NCBI GenBank assembly: GCA_963816535.1
Contig: CAWFKW010000004.1
Location: 1 to 50,889 of the forward strand
Direction of reading: 5' to 3'
Length of the DNA: 50,889 nucleotides
Source of the DNA: CAWFKW01 sp963816535
GTDB lineage: Bacteria; Bacteroidota; Ignavibacteria; Tepidaquicellales; OLB5
Made by a program: the position numbers and the translations under genes. Below the pieces are notes generated by a model, which worked only from the letters and a program-made list of their open reading frames with translations, had not been told where the DNA came from and did not search any database. Positions 1-8,161 of this stretch are shown in pieces. Position 1 is the stretch's first letter, and each line of letters starts with the position of its first letter.

Positions 1-72
1 TCAAAAAATTATGCTCCTGAAAAACAAAAATATTGATATGTTACGCTTAATTCAAGTTCTTAATACTTAACA

Positions 73-98
73 AAAAAGGGGCGCTTTATCCCCTTTTT
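73..98 (-). terminator. Intrinsic terminator behind the T9SS relic
   Basis: Perfect 9-bp inverted repeat, AAAAAGGGG and CCCCTTTTT, around an 8-nt loop, with T-rich flanks. It lies just downstream of the minus-strand relic at 124-228, as the intact paralogues also have a hairpin past their stop codons. Confidence 0.6.
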
Positions 99-123
99 GA
101 AGAAAAAATATTATACCCAATCT

Positions 124-228
124 TACTTTATCAGGCTCATCTTCTTTGTTTCAATAAAATTGCCCGTTCTCAGTGTGTAGAAATATATTCCGCTTGCCCG
201 GTTCGACGCATCCGCAATTGACATTTAA
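124..228 (-). pseudogene. Relic of a T9SS C-terminal sorting domain
   Basis: The minus strand reads MSIADASNRASGIYFYTLRT and then a tail ending KKMSLIK and a stop. This is almost the same as the last 32 residues of the Omp28-like protein encoded at 1611-2687. Nothing recognisable as the rest of the gene lies upstream, because the terminator of the next gene begins about 25 bp away. I infer the 3' stub of a deleted third copy of the tandem gene family. It could also be the edge of a recombination event that swapped C-terminal tails. Translation as a separate protein is unlikely. Confidence 0.7.
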
Positions 229-254
229 TCTGCCTTGGGTAGTGAACGCATAAA

Positions 255-285
255 AAAAGAGCCCTGCTTTTCAGCGGGCTCTTTT
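255..285. terminator. Bidirectional hairpin terminator
   Basis: Perfect 10-bp stem, AAAAGAGCCC and GGGCTCTTTT, with an 11-nt loop. It has an A tract on one side and a T tract on the other, so it can work in both directions. It lies 21 bp past the stop of the minus-strand gene at 307-1359. Confidence 0.75.
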
Positions 286-306
286 AATAAATTCTTAGAC
301 TATGGC

Positions 307-1359
307 TTATTTTATCAGAGCCATCTTTTTAGTTTCTACGTAGCTGTCGGTTTTGAGCGTATAGAAATACACGCCGCTTGCCAGGTTTGCGCCATTTACG
401 GTAATGTTGTACACGCCTGCCTGCTGGTTTCCGTCAACCAAGGTCTGAACTTCATTTCCAAGCATATCATACAGTTTCAATGATACGTTTCCGCTCTTCG
501 GCAGGTCAAACTTTATGTTCGTTGTCGGGTTGAACGGATTCGGATAATTCTGGTAAAGAGCGAAACTTCTCGGAACCTGGTTTGAATATGGCGTGATGCC
601 GGTCAGGTAATCAAAATTGCTGCTCTTAGCGTTCATTGTTGATTTATCATTGTCATTCTGTACAAGCGCAAGAGTGTAGATCATTGAATCAACCCATGCA
701 GCCGGTCTCTGGAACCTGTACTGGAAATTATAGGTGCCCGAATTTCCTGAAATCGGATCGCCGTTAATGTTTGTCAAAGCTTTCCTGAACACGTCAGGGA
801 AAGTATGCTCGCCGTTTGTTAATCCGGGGTCAGAAGCAATGTATATGCTGCGTTCAATTACAAAAACCTTTATCGTATAATTTCCTGAAGGCAGCGTCGA
901 GAGGTTTGTAACCTGCACGTTTGTATAAATGCTATCGGCGCCATGCCTCGTATCGGCAACTGTTATTGCAACAGGAGTAGTTTGCCCGATATAATAATTA
1001 TACCAGGTGGTCATGCCGGAAATTGTGCCTATATAAGTCTTAACGCCTTCCATGACTATTTCCGGAATTGCGTTAACGCCATAATAGGTTCTTCTTGCGG
1101 TGTTTTCAGTCGGATTAGCCAAATACATCGGGTCAGTCCCGGGGCTCGGCCAATTCATATGAAAAGAAACAACTGCAAGGTTATCTCTGTAACCGTCTAT
1201 CCATGCATGCAGGCTTGGATTAAGCGACGCGCACGGGCCGCAAGTTGAGCTTGTAAAATCTTCTATTAAAACTTTTTTTGTCGCCTGCGATAACACTATC
1301 CCCGGGAGCGCTGCGATCATTATTGAAACAACAAAAACAAGAGTAAGAATCCTTTTCAT
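307..1359 (-). CDS. Secreted Omp28-like thioredoxin-fold protein with T9SS tail
   Basis: A 350-residue exported protein. Residues 1-25 form a signal peptide (MKRILTLVFVVS...). A thioredoxin-like segment follows, with a CGPC motif at residues 40-43. The last 80 residues are a T9SS type A sorting domain starting at NYPNPFNPTT, so the protein is probably carried over the outer membrane and anchored or released there. It resembles Omp28-related proteins; the substrate of the CxxC site is unknown. I chose the start at MKR because GGAGGG lies 7 nt upstream; an in-frame ATG five codons earlier overlaps that ribosome site. It is a tandem paralogue of the next gene, sharing signal peptide, upstream sequence and tail. 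Confidence 0.85.
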   Translation of the reverse strand: MKRILTLVFVVSIMIAALPGIVLSQATKKVLIEDFTSSTCGPCASLNPSLHAWIDGYRDNLAVVSFHMNWPSPGTDPMYLANPTENTARRTYYGVNAIPEIVMEGVKTYIGTISGMTTWYNYYIGQTTPVAITVADTRHGADSIYTNVQVTNLSTLPSGNYTIKVFVIERSIYIASDPGLTNGEHTFPDVFRKALTNINGDPISGNSGTYNFQYRFQRPAAWVDSMIYTLALVQNDNDKSTMNAKSSNFDYLTGITPYSNQVPRSFALYQNYPNPFNPTTNIKFDLPKSGNVSLKLYDMLGNEVQTLVDGNQQAGVYNITVNGANLASGVYFYTLKTDSYVETKKMALIK

Positions 1360-1559
1360 TTTGATACCCTCCAAATTATTAAAATTGCAAAAATTTAGTA
1401 TATATTTTAAATATAATAAAACTTATAAAGAGAATAAACAATCCTTAATTTGAAATCCTGACTACCAGATTGGGTTAACTGCATTACGTCATAAAGTGGC
1501 AATTAATGACATTTTCGACGAATATTTTGTATATTTTTGAGAAAGTTGTGTTGATAAAA

Positions 1560-1582
1560 AAAGGGGTCTATCAGACCCCTTT
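1560..1582 (-). terminator. Intrinsic terminator of the second Omp28-like gene
   Basis: Perfect 10-bp stem, AAAGGGGTCT and AGACCCCTTT, with a 3-nt loop, flanked by A and T tracts. It lies 28 bp past the stop of the gene at 1611-2687. Confidence 0.75.
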
Positions 1583-1610
1583 GAAACATAGAATTATTTA
1601 AAGCAAGTTT

Positions 1611-2687
1611 TTATTTAATCAAGCTCATTTTTTTAGTTTCAATAAAATTGCCTGTTCTCAGTGTGTAGAAATATATTCCGCTTGCCCAGTTCGAAGCGTC
1701 CACCTCGGCATTATATGTGCCTGCTTTCAGAAAACCATCAACATATGTATCTACAAGGTTTCCCAGCATATCATAAACCTTCAGGCTGGCAGTCCCGTCC
1801 TTAGGTAAAGTAAAATGAATATTCGTTGTTGGATTGAACGGATTCGGATAATTCTGAGAAAGATTGAACTGCGCCGCAACGGTGTTCTGATTAATAATTC
1901 CTGTCGGTCCTGCCGTTGCAGGAATTACCGTGCCCTGCTGGACATAATTATCGTATGTTATATTAGCGCCCTGCTGATAAACAAAAACGTTCAGTCTGCA
2001 GTTTGCGTCAACAACGCCCGTAGGGAACGTGTAATTAAGCGGGGTTGTTACTGAATTGCCTTGAGTCCAGTTATCATTGGTTGCGAGTAATGTACCTGTA
2101 GACCCATTAATCAACCCCTGTACTACATTTTTGTGAACAAAATTTCCGCTGCCGCTACATGTTCCGTTACCGGCCTGTGAATATATTAAGTTATCTTCAG
2201 TGAGGACCATCATAATATAAAAGTTGCCTGTCATAGTGTTTCTTGCAGTGCTGATAATATTTGCAGTAATAGTATGTGTGCCGGAATTATAATTATAGTT
2301 GTATATAGCAATGTCGCATCCGGGAGGAATAAAATGATTCTGATGCGATACGGCGCTGAACCAGGAACCGCGGTCAATAATTCCCGTAGTTCTGTTTACC
2401 ACGCCCGTAGGATACGCGTTAAAGCCAAATAAAGATATCATTGGGGCGCTTGGTACTAACCACGGGTCGCCGCCGCCGCCGCCATGGTAACCCAAAACTA
2501 TAGTGTGGGGGAAGTATACTAACGTTGTATCTATTATCACTTCGCCGCACGGACACCACGGACACCACGTTCCTGTACAATATTCAAGAACTGCATTGAT
2601 TCCTGTGTTAGTCTGAGACGATACAGAACCCGGGTTCATCACTGCAACAAACATTACTGCAAAAACAAGCGTAAGAATTCTTTTCAT
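1611..2687 (-). CDS. Secreted Omp28-like thioredoxin-fold protein with T9SS tail
   Basis: A 358-residue exported protein, paralogous to its downstream neighbour. The signal peptide starts with the same MKRILTLVF. The cysteine-rich segment CTGTWCPWCPCGE at residues 37-48 contains a CPWC redox-type motif plus two extra cysteines. A run of five glycines follows about 20 residues later. The C-terminal 80 residues are a T9SS sorting domain (NYPNPFNPTT, ending KKMSLIK). The chosen start has GGAGGG 7 nt upstream; a 27-codon in-frame extension upstream lacks a ribosome site and reads as AT-rich leader. The upstream regions of both genes are recognisably related, so the duplication included the promoter area. 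Confidence 0.85.
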   Translation of the reverse strand: MKRILTLVFAVMFVAVMNPGSVSSQTNTGINAVLEYCTGTWCPWCPCGEVIIDTTLVYFPHTIVLGYHGGGGGDPWLVPSAPMISLFGFNAYPTGVVNRTTGIIDRGSWFSAVSHQNHFIPPGCDIAIYNYNYNSGTHTITANIISTARNTMTGNFYIMMVLTEDNLIYSQAGNGTCSGSGNFVHKNVVQGLINGSTGTLLATNDNWTQGNSVTTPLNYTFPTGVVDANCRLNVFVYQQGANITYDNYVQQGTVIPATAGPTGIINQNTVAAQFNLSQNYPNPFNPTTNIHFTLPKDGTASLKVYDMLGNLVDTYVDGFLKAGTYNAEVDASNWASGIYFYTLRTGNFIETKKMSLIK

Positions 2688-3024
2688 TTTGTTACCCTCC
2701 ATAAAATAAAATTGTGAAAATTTGGGATATATTTCGAATATTATAGATATTAAAATCAGAACAATCAATCCTTATTTTAAAACTAATCTAAACTGTTGAG
2801 TTGACATCCTCACATTATCGCTAAGGAACGGTACAAAAACTTGAGCTATAAACGTTTGTAAATGAATATGTTACATCCGCTGTTTGCGTCTCACAATGAT
2901 ATGGACTATTGATCTTAGCGCAGAACAAAGCGCAGCCTTTTGAAATAATAACCATTTGATTATTGACTATATAATCATATCAGGCTATTATTGTGGATTA
3001 CAGAAAAAACCAAACCTCAGAATA

Positions 3025-3411
3025 ATGAAAAAGAAACTACCGGCTCCTATAAGCCTGGCAAAAACTACATTGGGCTCAACAGGTGAAATTATAAGGGTAA
3101 CCGATTTTGCGGTGAGCCCCGTTCGCCCAAAGCAGGGTTCAGCGGTCACCATAAAAATGCAGATAGAGAACGTAAGTAAAACCGCTCTGAAAAAAGTTCC
3201 GTGGAGAATAGTAAAGGACAAAAAAGTCCTTGAATCAGGCATAAGATACGAGCTTGCGCCGGGCGACAGTTTCAAAATATCAACAACATGGACCGCAAAG
3301 CGCGGGGCTTATTTTATATACGGCGACGCCGACCCTAACAATATTCTGAAAGAACCGAAGATAAGACAGTTCAATAACCTTCCCCAGGGCGTTGATATAA
3401 TTGTAAAATAA
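3025..3411 (+). CDS. CARDB-domain protein
   Basis: About 128 residues, nearly all one immunoglobulin-like fold of the CARDB type. Typical features are the opening VTDFAVSPVRPKQGSAVTI, the central IENVSKTALKKVPWRIV, and the YGDADPNNILKEP strand near the end. CARDB domains usually mediate adhesion or protein contact in bacterial envelope proteins. I see no clear signal peptide from this start. A start 23 codons earlier adds hydrophobic residues (MIIDYIIISGYY) that might act as a weak membrane anchor, so the N terminus is uncertain. The channel gene follows 68 bp later on the same strand. The 337 bp upstream, back to 2688, show nothing besides AT-rich leader. Confidence 0.6.
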   Translation: MKKKLPAPISLAKTTLGSTGEIIRVTDFAVSPVRPKQGSAVTIKMQIENVSKTALKKVPWRIVKDKKVLESGIRYELAPGDSFKISTTWTAKRGAYFIYGDADPNNILKEPKIRQFNNLPQGVDIIVK

Positions 3412-3479
3412 TTTTGTCCTGGCCCCGGGCGGTTTCATCAGCTTTTATTATTTCTTAAAAATTATAATCAATAATTAAT

Positions 3480-5387
3480 ATGCCCGTCAAAAAAAATATC
3501 CCGTTCGGGAAGAAATTCCGGTACAGGTTCGATAATATTATGTCGGCCGGCACAATTGCAATTATCGGCTGGCTCTTTATTCTGTCAATGATCCTTATTG
3601 TTATCGGCGGACTTGTCGTATCTATAGGAGAGTTCACGCAGGATACGGGCCAAACATGGGATTTCATGGAAGCGACATGGCAAAGCGTGATGCGCGTGAT
3701 AGATACCGGGAACGTTGCCAATGATACGGGATGGGCGCTACGGCCCACAATGCTTATCGTAACTCTTGGCGGCCTGTTTTCAGTCAGCATCCTCATTGGC
3801 GTCGTTTCAAACGGCATCGGGAACAAGCTTGACCAGCTCCGCAAGGGACGCTCGTTTGTGGTCGAACACGGGCATACCTTGGTTCTTGGCTGGTCCGAAA
3901 AGATATTCGCTATAATTGCCGAGCTTGTTATTGCAAATGAAAACCAGAAAGACCCGAAGATAGTGGTTCTTGCTCAGAAAGACAAAGTGGAGATGGAGGA
4001 TGAGATAAAGAAACGGGTTCCGGTCACAAAAAATACCCGCGTGATATGCAGAAGCGGCAATCCTATCGACCTTGACGATATCGAAATAGTAAATCCCCAT
4101 GGCGCAAAATCTATAGTCATCCTGGCCCCGGAAGATACGCATGAACCCGATATTGACGTTATAAAATCAATACTCGCGCTTACTAAGAACCCTGACCGCA
4201 AAGAAGATTCTTATCATATTGTCGCTGAAATGAGCCATCACGATAATAAGGAAATTGCCGAAATGATAGGGCTTGACGAGCTTGTGATAATACACTCCGA
4301 GGACCTTATATCAAGGTTGATAGCGCAGACCTGCCGGCAGTCAGGCTTGAGCGTTGTTTACACAGAGCTTCTCCAGTTCGAAGGCTCGGAAATATATTTC
4401 CAGGATGAACCAAAACTTACAGGTAAGACTTTTAAGGAATCTATTCAGCGTTATGAAGATTCTGCCGTTATCGGCATTCGTTTTAAAGACGGCCGGCTGA
4501 AAATGAATCCGCCGATGGAAACGGTGATTGAAGCAGGCGATAAAATTATAGCTGTTTCGGAAGACGACGACACCGTAATACTTAACGGAAAAAACACAGT
4601 TATTGACAGCGGCGCATTTTCTTCTATTACTCCTGCGCCGGCGCCGGCGGAACATACGCTTATACTCGGGTGGAACAGGCGCGGACTGGCAATAATACGG
4701 GAACTGGAAAATTACCTGGCCAAAGGCTCTGAGGTTACAGTAGTAGCCGATCACGGCAAAGCGGCGGCGGAACTGAACGAGATCAAGCCGAACATAAAAA
4801 ACCAGGCTATAAATTACAAATCTGCCAACACCACCGACCGCAAGGTATTGGAATCGCTTGGGCTGGAAAAATTTGACCACATAATACTGCTTTGCTACAC
4901 AGATTCTCTTGAGCCTCAGGATGCCGACGCGCATACGCTGATAACATTGCTTCAGTTAAGAAATATCTCGGAAAAGAACAAATGCCATTACAGCATTGTA
5001 ACCGAAATGCTTGATATAAAGAATAAGGAGCTGGCTGAGATCACAAAGGCTGACGACTTCATCATCAGCAATAAGCTTATCAGTCTTCTGCTTGCGCAGC
5101 TCTCCGAAAACAGGGAGCTCAAAACTGTGTTTGACGATCTGTTTGACGCCGCAGGCTCGGAAATTTATTTAAAACCTGCCATAAACTATATTCAGCCCGG
5201 AAAGCCGGTTGATTTTTACACCGTGGCTGAGGCCGCCGCGCTGAAAAATGAAGTCGCAATAGGCTACCGTGTTGCGGCGCTATCATATGACGCTTCCAAA
5301 GCATACGGCGTGGTTGTGAACCCTGCAAAATCCAAAGCAATAACATTCACCGAAAACGACAGAATTGTTGTGCTTGCGGAAGATTAA
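3480..5387 (+). CDS. CASTOR/POLLUX-type ion channel with two RCK domains
   Basis: A 635-residue membrane channel. A first transmembrane segment is at about residues 24-50 and a second at about 95-120 (LIVTLGGLFSVSILIGVVSN). The pore-like stretch VIDTGNVANDTGW lies between them. Two cytosolic RCK/TrkA-N modules follow, starting at about residue 133 (HTLVLGW) and about 392 (HTLILGWNRRG), each with a following TrkA-C-like segment. The order of parts matches CASTOR/POLLUX-like channels, known in plants as nuclear calcium or cation channels and common but little studied in bacteria. Ion selectivity cannot be read from the sequence. No ligand or regulator gene is nearby except the CARDB protein. 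Confidence 0.85.
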   Translation: MPVKKNIPFGKKFRYRFDNIMSAGTIAIIGWLFILSMILIVIGGLVVSIGEFTQDTGQTWDFMEATWQSVMRVIDTGNVANDTGWALRPTMLIVTLGGLFSVSILIGVVSNGIGNKLDQLRKGRSFVVEHGHTLVLGWSEKIFAIIAELVIANENQKDPKIVVLAQKDKVEMEDEIKKRVPVTKNTRVICRSGNPIDLDDIEIVNPHGAKSIVILAPEDTHEPDIDVIKSILALTKNPDRKEDSYHIVAEMSHHDNKEIAEMIGLDELVIIHSEDLISRLIAQTCRQSGLSVVYTELLQFEGSEIYFQDEPKLTGKTFKESIQRYEDSAVIGIRFKDGRLKMNPPMETVIEAGDKIIAVSEDDDTVILNGKNTVIDSGAFSSITPAPAPAEHTLILGWNRRGLAIIRELENYLAKGSEVTVVADHGKAAAELNEIKPNIKNQAINYKSANTTDRKVLESLGLEKFDHIILLCYTDSLEPQDADAHTLITLLQLRNISEKNKCHYSIVTEMLDIKNKELAEITKADDFIISNKLISLLLAQLSENRELKTVFDDLFDAAGSEIYLKPAINYIQPGKPVDFYTVAEAAALKNEVAIGYRVAALSYDASKAYGVVVNPAKSKAITFTENDRIVVLAED

Positions 5388-5395
5388 TAAAGCAC

Positions 5396-5662
5396 TTTCC
5401 CCGCAAAGGCGGGGATCCAGGTTTTATAGTATTCCCCGTCCCCGTTTATCGTGAGAATTCTTCGTTTTTTAGAATTACACTGTCATTCCCGCGGGGTACC
5501 CTCTGGGTCAAACGGGAATGACATGGAATAGGTATTGGTTTTGAATTGAACAAATGTTAAGTCTTTAAAACCAAGTCATGCCTCTTGAAAATGTACGACC
5601 CCGATAGGGGTCGAATGTTTATAGACATTCCTCCTACAAACGCACGACTCCGTAGGAGTCGA
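5396..5662. repeat. Cluster of dispersed palindromic repeats
   Basis: The 388-bp spacer between channel and reductase contains no gene but at least four hairpins. They are CCCCGCaaaGGCGGGG with GATCCAGG; a TGTCATTCCCG...CGGGAATGACA arm pair around 5480-5523; CGACCCC-gata-GGGGTCG at 5596-5613; and CGACTCC-gta-GGAGTCG at 5645-5661. Relatives occur elsewhere in the window (7295-7465, 8090-8149, 20801-20829, 30436-30457). Such REP-like repeats often act as transcript ends or mRNA stabilisers. Confidence 0.7.
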
Positions 5663-5775
5663 ACATCTTGCTGTCGTTGGCGCTGCTAGACCGACGTGAT
5701 GTACAATAAACTGAATTACTTCTCAATCTTTACTTCATTATTTTTCGTTTTTCAAAAATAAAGAATTACACATTA

Positions 5776-7290
5776 ATGATTATTTCTCACGCTAGCTCCG
5801 CTGGTACGCTAGCATTAAGCGCCAAATTTCCTGGCCTGCTATATAAGAAATTCGGTAAAACGGGCTTAACTGTTTCCGCGGCAGGATTCGGCGGCTACAG
5901 AATTGATTTCAGGGTCAAAGAACATTATGAGTCGCTCGAGTATGCAATTCTTAGCGGTATCAACCTTATAGATACTTCTGCCAATTACAGCGACGGCGGA
6001 AGCGAAACCCTTATCGGGAAAGTTATGGAAGATATGCGATCGGCAGGAAAAGTAAAAAGAGAAGAGATTGTGATCGTCTCAAAGGGCGGGTATATACAGG
6101 GGAAAAATTTCGAGCTGGCAAAGAAACTGAAAGAAGATGGCCATGGATATAAAGAAGTTGTCGAATACTCCGAAAAGCTATGGCACTGCATCCACCCTGA
6201 TTTTTTGAGGGACCAGATAACATTCACGCTTGAGAGAATGAACCTGCAAACAATAGACGTTTACCTGCTTCACAATCCCGAGTATTTTCTTGACTCGCCG
6301 GTTTCGAAGGAGCTCAGCCTCGATGAGTTAAGGCATGAATATTATGCGAGAATAAAAAGAGCGTTCGAATACCTTGAAACAGAAGCTGAAAAAGGAAGGA
6401 TAGGGTGTTACGGTATTTCATCTAATTCATTTGTTTACGGCGTCGACAACCAGACTTTCACATCTTTTGAAATGTGCCTTGATGCGGCAAACGAAATTAA
6501 GCCGGATAATAATTTTAAGGTAATTCAGTTCCCGCTTAACCTCTTCGAAAAAGGCGCGGTAACTCAAAAAAACCAGAAGGCGGAAACAAAAACCTTGATT
6601 GAGTTTGCTTCAGAAAATGGGATGGGAACAATTGTTAACCGGCCGCTTAACGCTATTGCTGATAAAAGCCTGAAGCGGCTGGCAGACTTCGAAGTAAACA
6701 GGGAACTGCTTCAGCTCGACGAAACGCAGGTTATAGCGGAAATAAACCTGCTTGAATCTATGGAAGACGATTTCCTTAATGAGGACCTGGCGTCGCTGAA
6801 GCTATCAGACGAAAATAACGAAGCTATAGGATATTTTATGAAAGCCGGGCAGCTTTTGAAAGAGAACTGGAAAAGCTTTGGAAGCATTGAGAGCTTTAAC
6901 GACGTAAAAAAACAATTTCTTATTCCAAGAGTAAACTACGCTTTTACGGCTATATTGACCTCGCCGAACGTTACCGATGAAATGAAGGACAGGCTCGATA
7001 AGATTGCGCGGCAGGTAAATAAACTTTCTTCGATCGTTGAAACAATATACGGTGTAAAAGCTAACACCGCATCAAAACATCTGCACAAAGAATTAAACGA
7101 ACTTATGGGCGAAGACGAATTATTTAAATCCCTTCCGCTCTCACAAAAAGCTTTGCTTATGATAACTTCGCTTAACGGAATATCGTGTGCTTTGGTTGGC
7201 ATGCGTCAAAACAAATACGTTGATGACGTTGTAAATTGCCTGAAATTACCCTCGATTGGAAATGCTGTTGAGAAGTGGGAAAGGCTATGA
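5776..7290 (+). CDS. Aldo/keto reductase family oxidoreductase
   Basis: A 504-residue NAD(P)H-dependent oxidoreductase-like protein. The aldo/keto reductase core has its catalytic tetrad: D66 and Y71 (in DTSANYSDGG), K103 (VSKGG) and H166 (YLLHNPE). It is longer than usual for the family (about 330 residues); the extra part is a helical C-terminal region after about residue 300. Its substrate cannot be predicted. The N terminus is odd. Family proteins usually begin near LLYKKFGKTGLTVS (residue 21), but the only ATG lies 20 codons upstream in repeat-like sequence and no ribosome site is visible. A non-AUG start near residue 21 is possible. The gene stands alone between two repeat-rich spacers. 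Confidence 0.8.
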   Translation: MIISHASSAGTLALSAKFPGLLYKKFGKTGLTVSAAGFGGYRIDFRVKEHYESLEYAILSGINLIDTSANYSDGGSETLIGKVMEDMRSAGKVKREEIVIVSKGGYIQGKNFELAKKLKEDGHGYKEVVEYSEKLWHCIHPDFLRDQITFTLERMNLQTIDVYLLHNPEYFLDSPVSKELSLDELRHEYYARIKRAFEYLETEAEKGRIGCYGISSNSFVYGVDNQTFTSFEMCLDAANEIKPDNNFKVIQFPLNLFEKGAVTQKNQKAETKTLIEFASENGMGTIVNRPLNAIADKSLKRLADFEVNRELLQLDETQVIAEINLLESMEDDFLNEDLASLKLSDENNEAIGYFMKAGQLLKENWKSFGSIESFNDVKKQFLIPRVNYAFTAILTSPNVTDEMKDRLDKIARQVNKLSSIVETIYGVKANTASKHLHKELNELMGEDELFKSLPLSQKALLMITSLNGISCALVGMRQNKYVDDVVNCLKLPSIGNAVEKWERL

Positions 7291-7294
7291 TTAT

Positions 7295-7465
7295 TGTCAT
7301 TCCCGCGGAAAGTCTACGACTCAACGAGTCGAAGACTCGTAGAGCGGGAATCCAGATAATGATTACAAATAGTGTTCTATTTTCACTACATGAGAACCTT
7401 CGCAGGGCATTGATATCAAGGTTACAAAGAACAACGGCTGGATTCCCGCCTTCGCGGGAATGACA
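7295..7465. repeat. 171-bp nested inverted-repeat element
   Basis: Perfect 13-bp ends, TGTCATTCCCGCG (7295-7307) and CGCGGGAATGACA (7453-7465), form an outer inverted repeat. Inside, GCGGGAATCCAG (7344-7355) and CTGGATTCCCGC (7438-7449) form a second one. The element is therefore two copies of one hairpin repeat facing each other around 82 bp. The left copy is itself interrupted by a different palindrome, CGACTC-aac-GAGTCG. No coding sequence is convincing inside. Confidence 0.7.
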
Positions 7466-7484
7466 TTGCAACTTTATAAACTTT

Positions 7485-8021
7485 CTACTTAACCACTTTT
7501 ATCTGGTTTGGGCTATCCAATATTATCTGCGGTTTTCCCTTGAAGCTTGAAACTCTGCCGGTTACTTCGACATTCTTCATTTCGTATTTATTAATATCCT
7601 TAAATTCCGAAAACTTGTTCTCAAAAATGACGGCTGTAAACGGGTTTTGAGGATACTTCTCAACAAAATTCAGGTAAGCCACTTTATCATTCTTATAAAC
7701 ATCGGCCACAAAACCTGTTACCGTAAGGTCTTTGCCGATATAGTCTCCCGCTTCCAGCGCCGAAACCGATGCGACCGGATGGTATGTGCGCTCATAGTTT
7801 ACCGGCGGCTTGTCTTTGGAATTATCGGTTTGCGGAATTTTGCCGGATGTAGTATCGGGCTTTACATTTGAGTTGGTCTCAGTCTTCTTATCTGTATTAT
7901 CATTTTGGGTATTTACAGGCCTGTCGTCAATGTACTCTCCCTTGTCTTCCTTTTTCCCGCATGAAAGAACCAGAAGAGAAATCAACAGAAAAATCACTGA
8001 AAAGGATTTTGTATGCGTCAT
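7485..8021 (-). CDS. OB-fold-like lipoprotein
   Basis: A 178-residue predicted lipoprotein with signal and lipobox LVLSC, the lipidated cysteine being residue 21. A low-complexity hydrophilic linker rich in N, D, K and T spans about residues 23-75. The C-terminal 90 residues form an OB-fold-like domain (DYIGKDLTVTGFVADVYK ... KNVEVTGRVSSFKGKPQII). This domain is clearly related to the small protein encoded at 45433-45777. OB-folds of this kind bind nucleic acid or ligands, but the function here is unknown; an envelope location is inferred from the lipobox. Confidence 0.7.
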   Translation of the reverse strand: MTHTKSFSVIFLLISLLVLSCGKKEDKGEYIDDRPVNTQNDNTDKKTETNSNVKPDTTSGKIPQTDNSKDKPPVNYERTYHPVASVSALEAGDYIGKDLTVTGFVADVYKNDKVAYLNFVEKYPQNPFTAVIFENKFSEFKDINKYEMKNVEVTGRVSSFKGKPQIILDSPNQIKVVK

Positions 8022-8089
8022 GTTCTAAATCTGATTAATTGAATGAAGCGGCGGTATCCCGCTCATACATGAAACCTCTATTATTGTGC

Positions 8090-8149
8090 CGGGACGTAAA
8101 TCCCGACATCGCGAAAAAGTGTTGGCGTCAGGTCGTAAGACCTGACGCC
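8090..8149. repeat. Hairpins between ppdK and the lipoprotein gene
   Basis: Two palindromes: CGGGA-cgtaaa-TCCCG, then the perfect 11-bp hairpin GGCGTCAGGTC-gtaa-GACCTGACGCC at 8124-8149. The second lies 12 bp past the ppdK stop and probably ends or protects that transcript. It belongs to the same style of short-loop palindrome seen in other spacers. Confidence 0.6.
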
Positions 8150-8161
8150 GGTATAAGTTTC

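Noticed and set aside
235..483. Open frame on the plus strand over the end of the Omp28-like gene
   Set aside because: It lies antisense to a gene with signal peptide, redox motif and T9SS tail, and its protein shows no domain or ribosome site.
4341..4934. 197-codon antisense frame inside the channel gene
   Set aside because: Basic and aromatic-rich composition typical of a shadow frame; the plus strand encodes conserved RCK domains across the same bases.
7275..7463. 62-codon frame overlapping the nested inverted repeat
   Set aside because: It reads through palindromes, has no family resemblance and starts inside the reductase gene.
7295..7465. Insertion sequence
   Set aside because: Inverted ends are present but there is no transposase frame inside 171 bp, so it is described only as a small repeat element.
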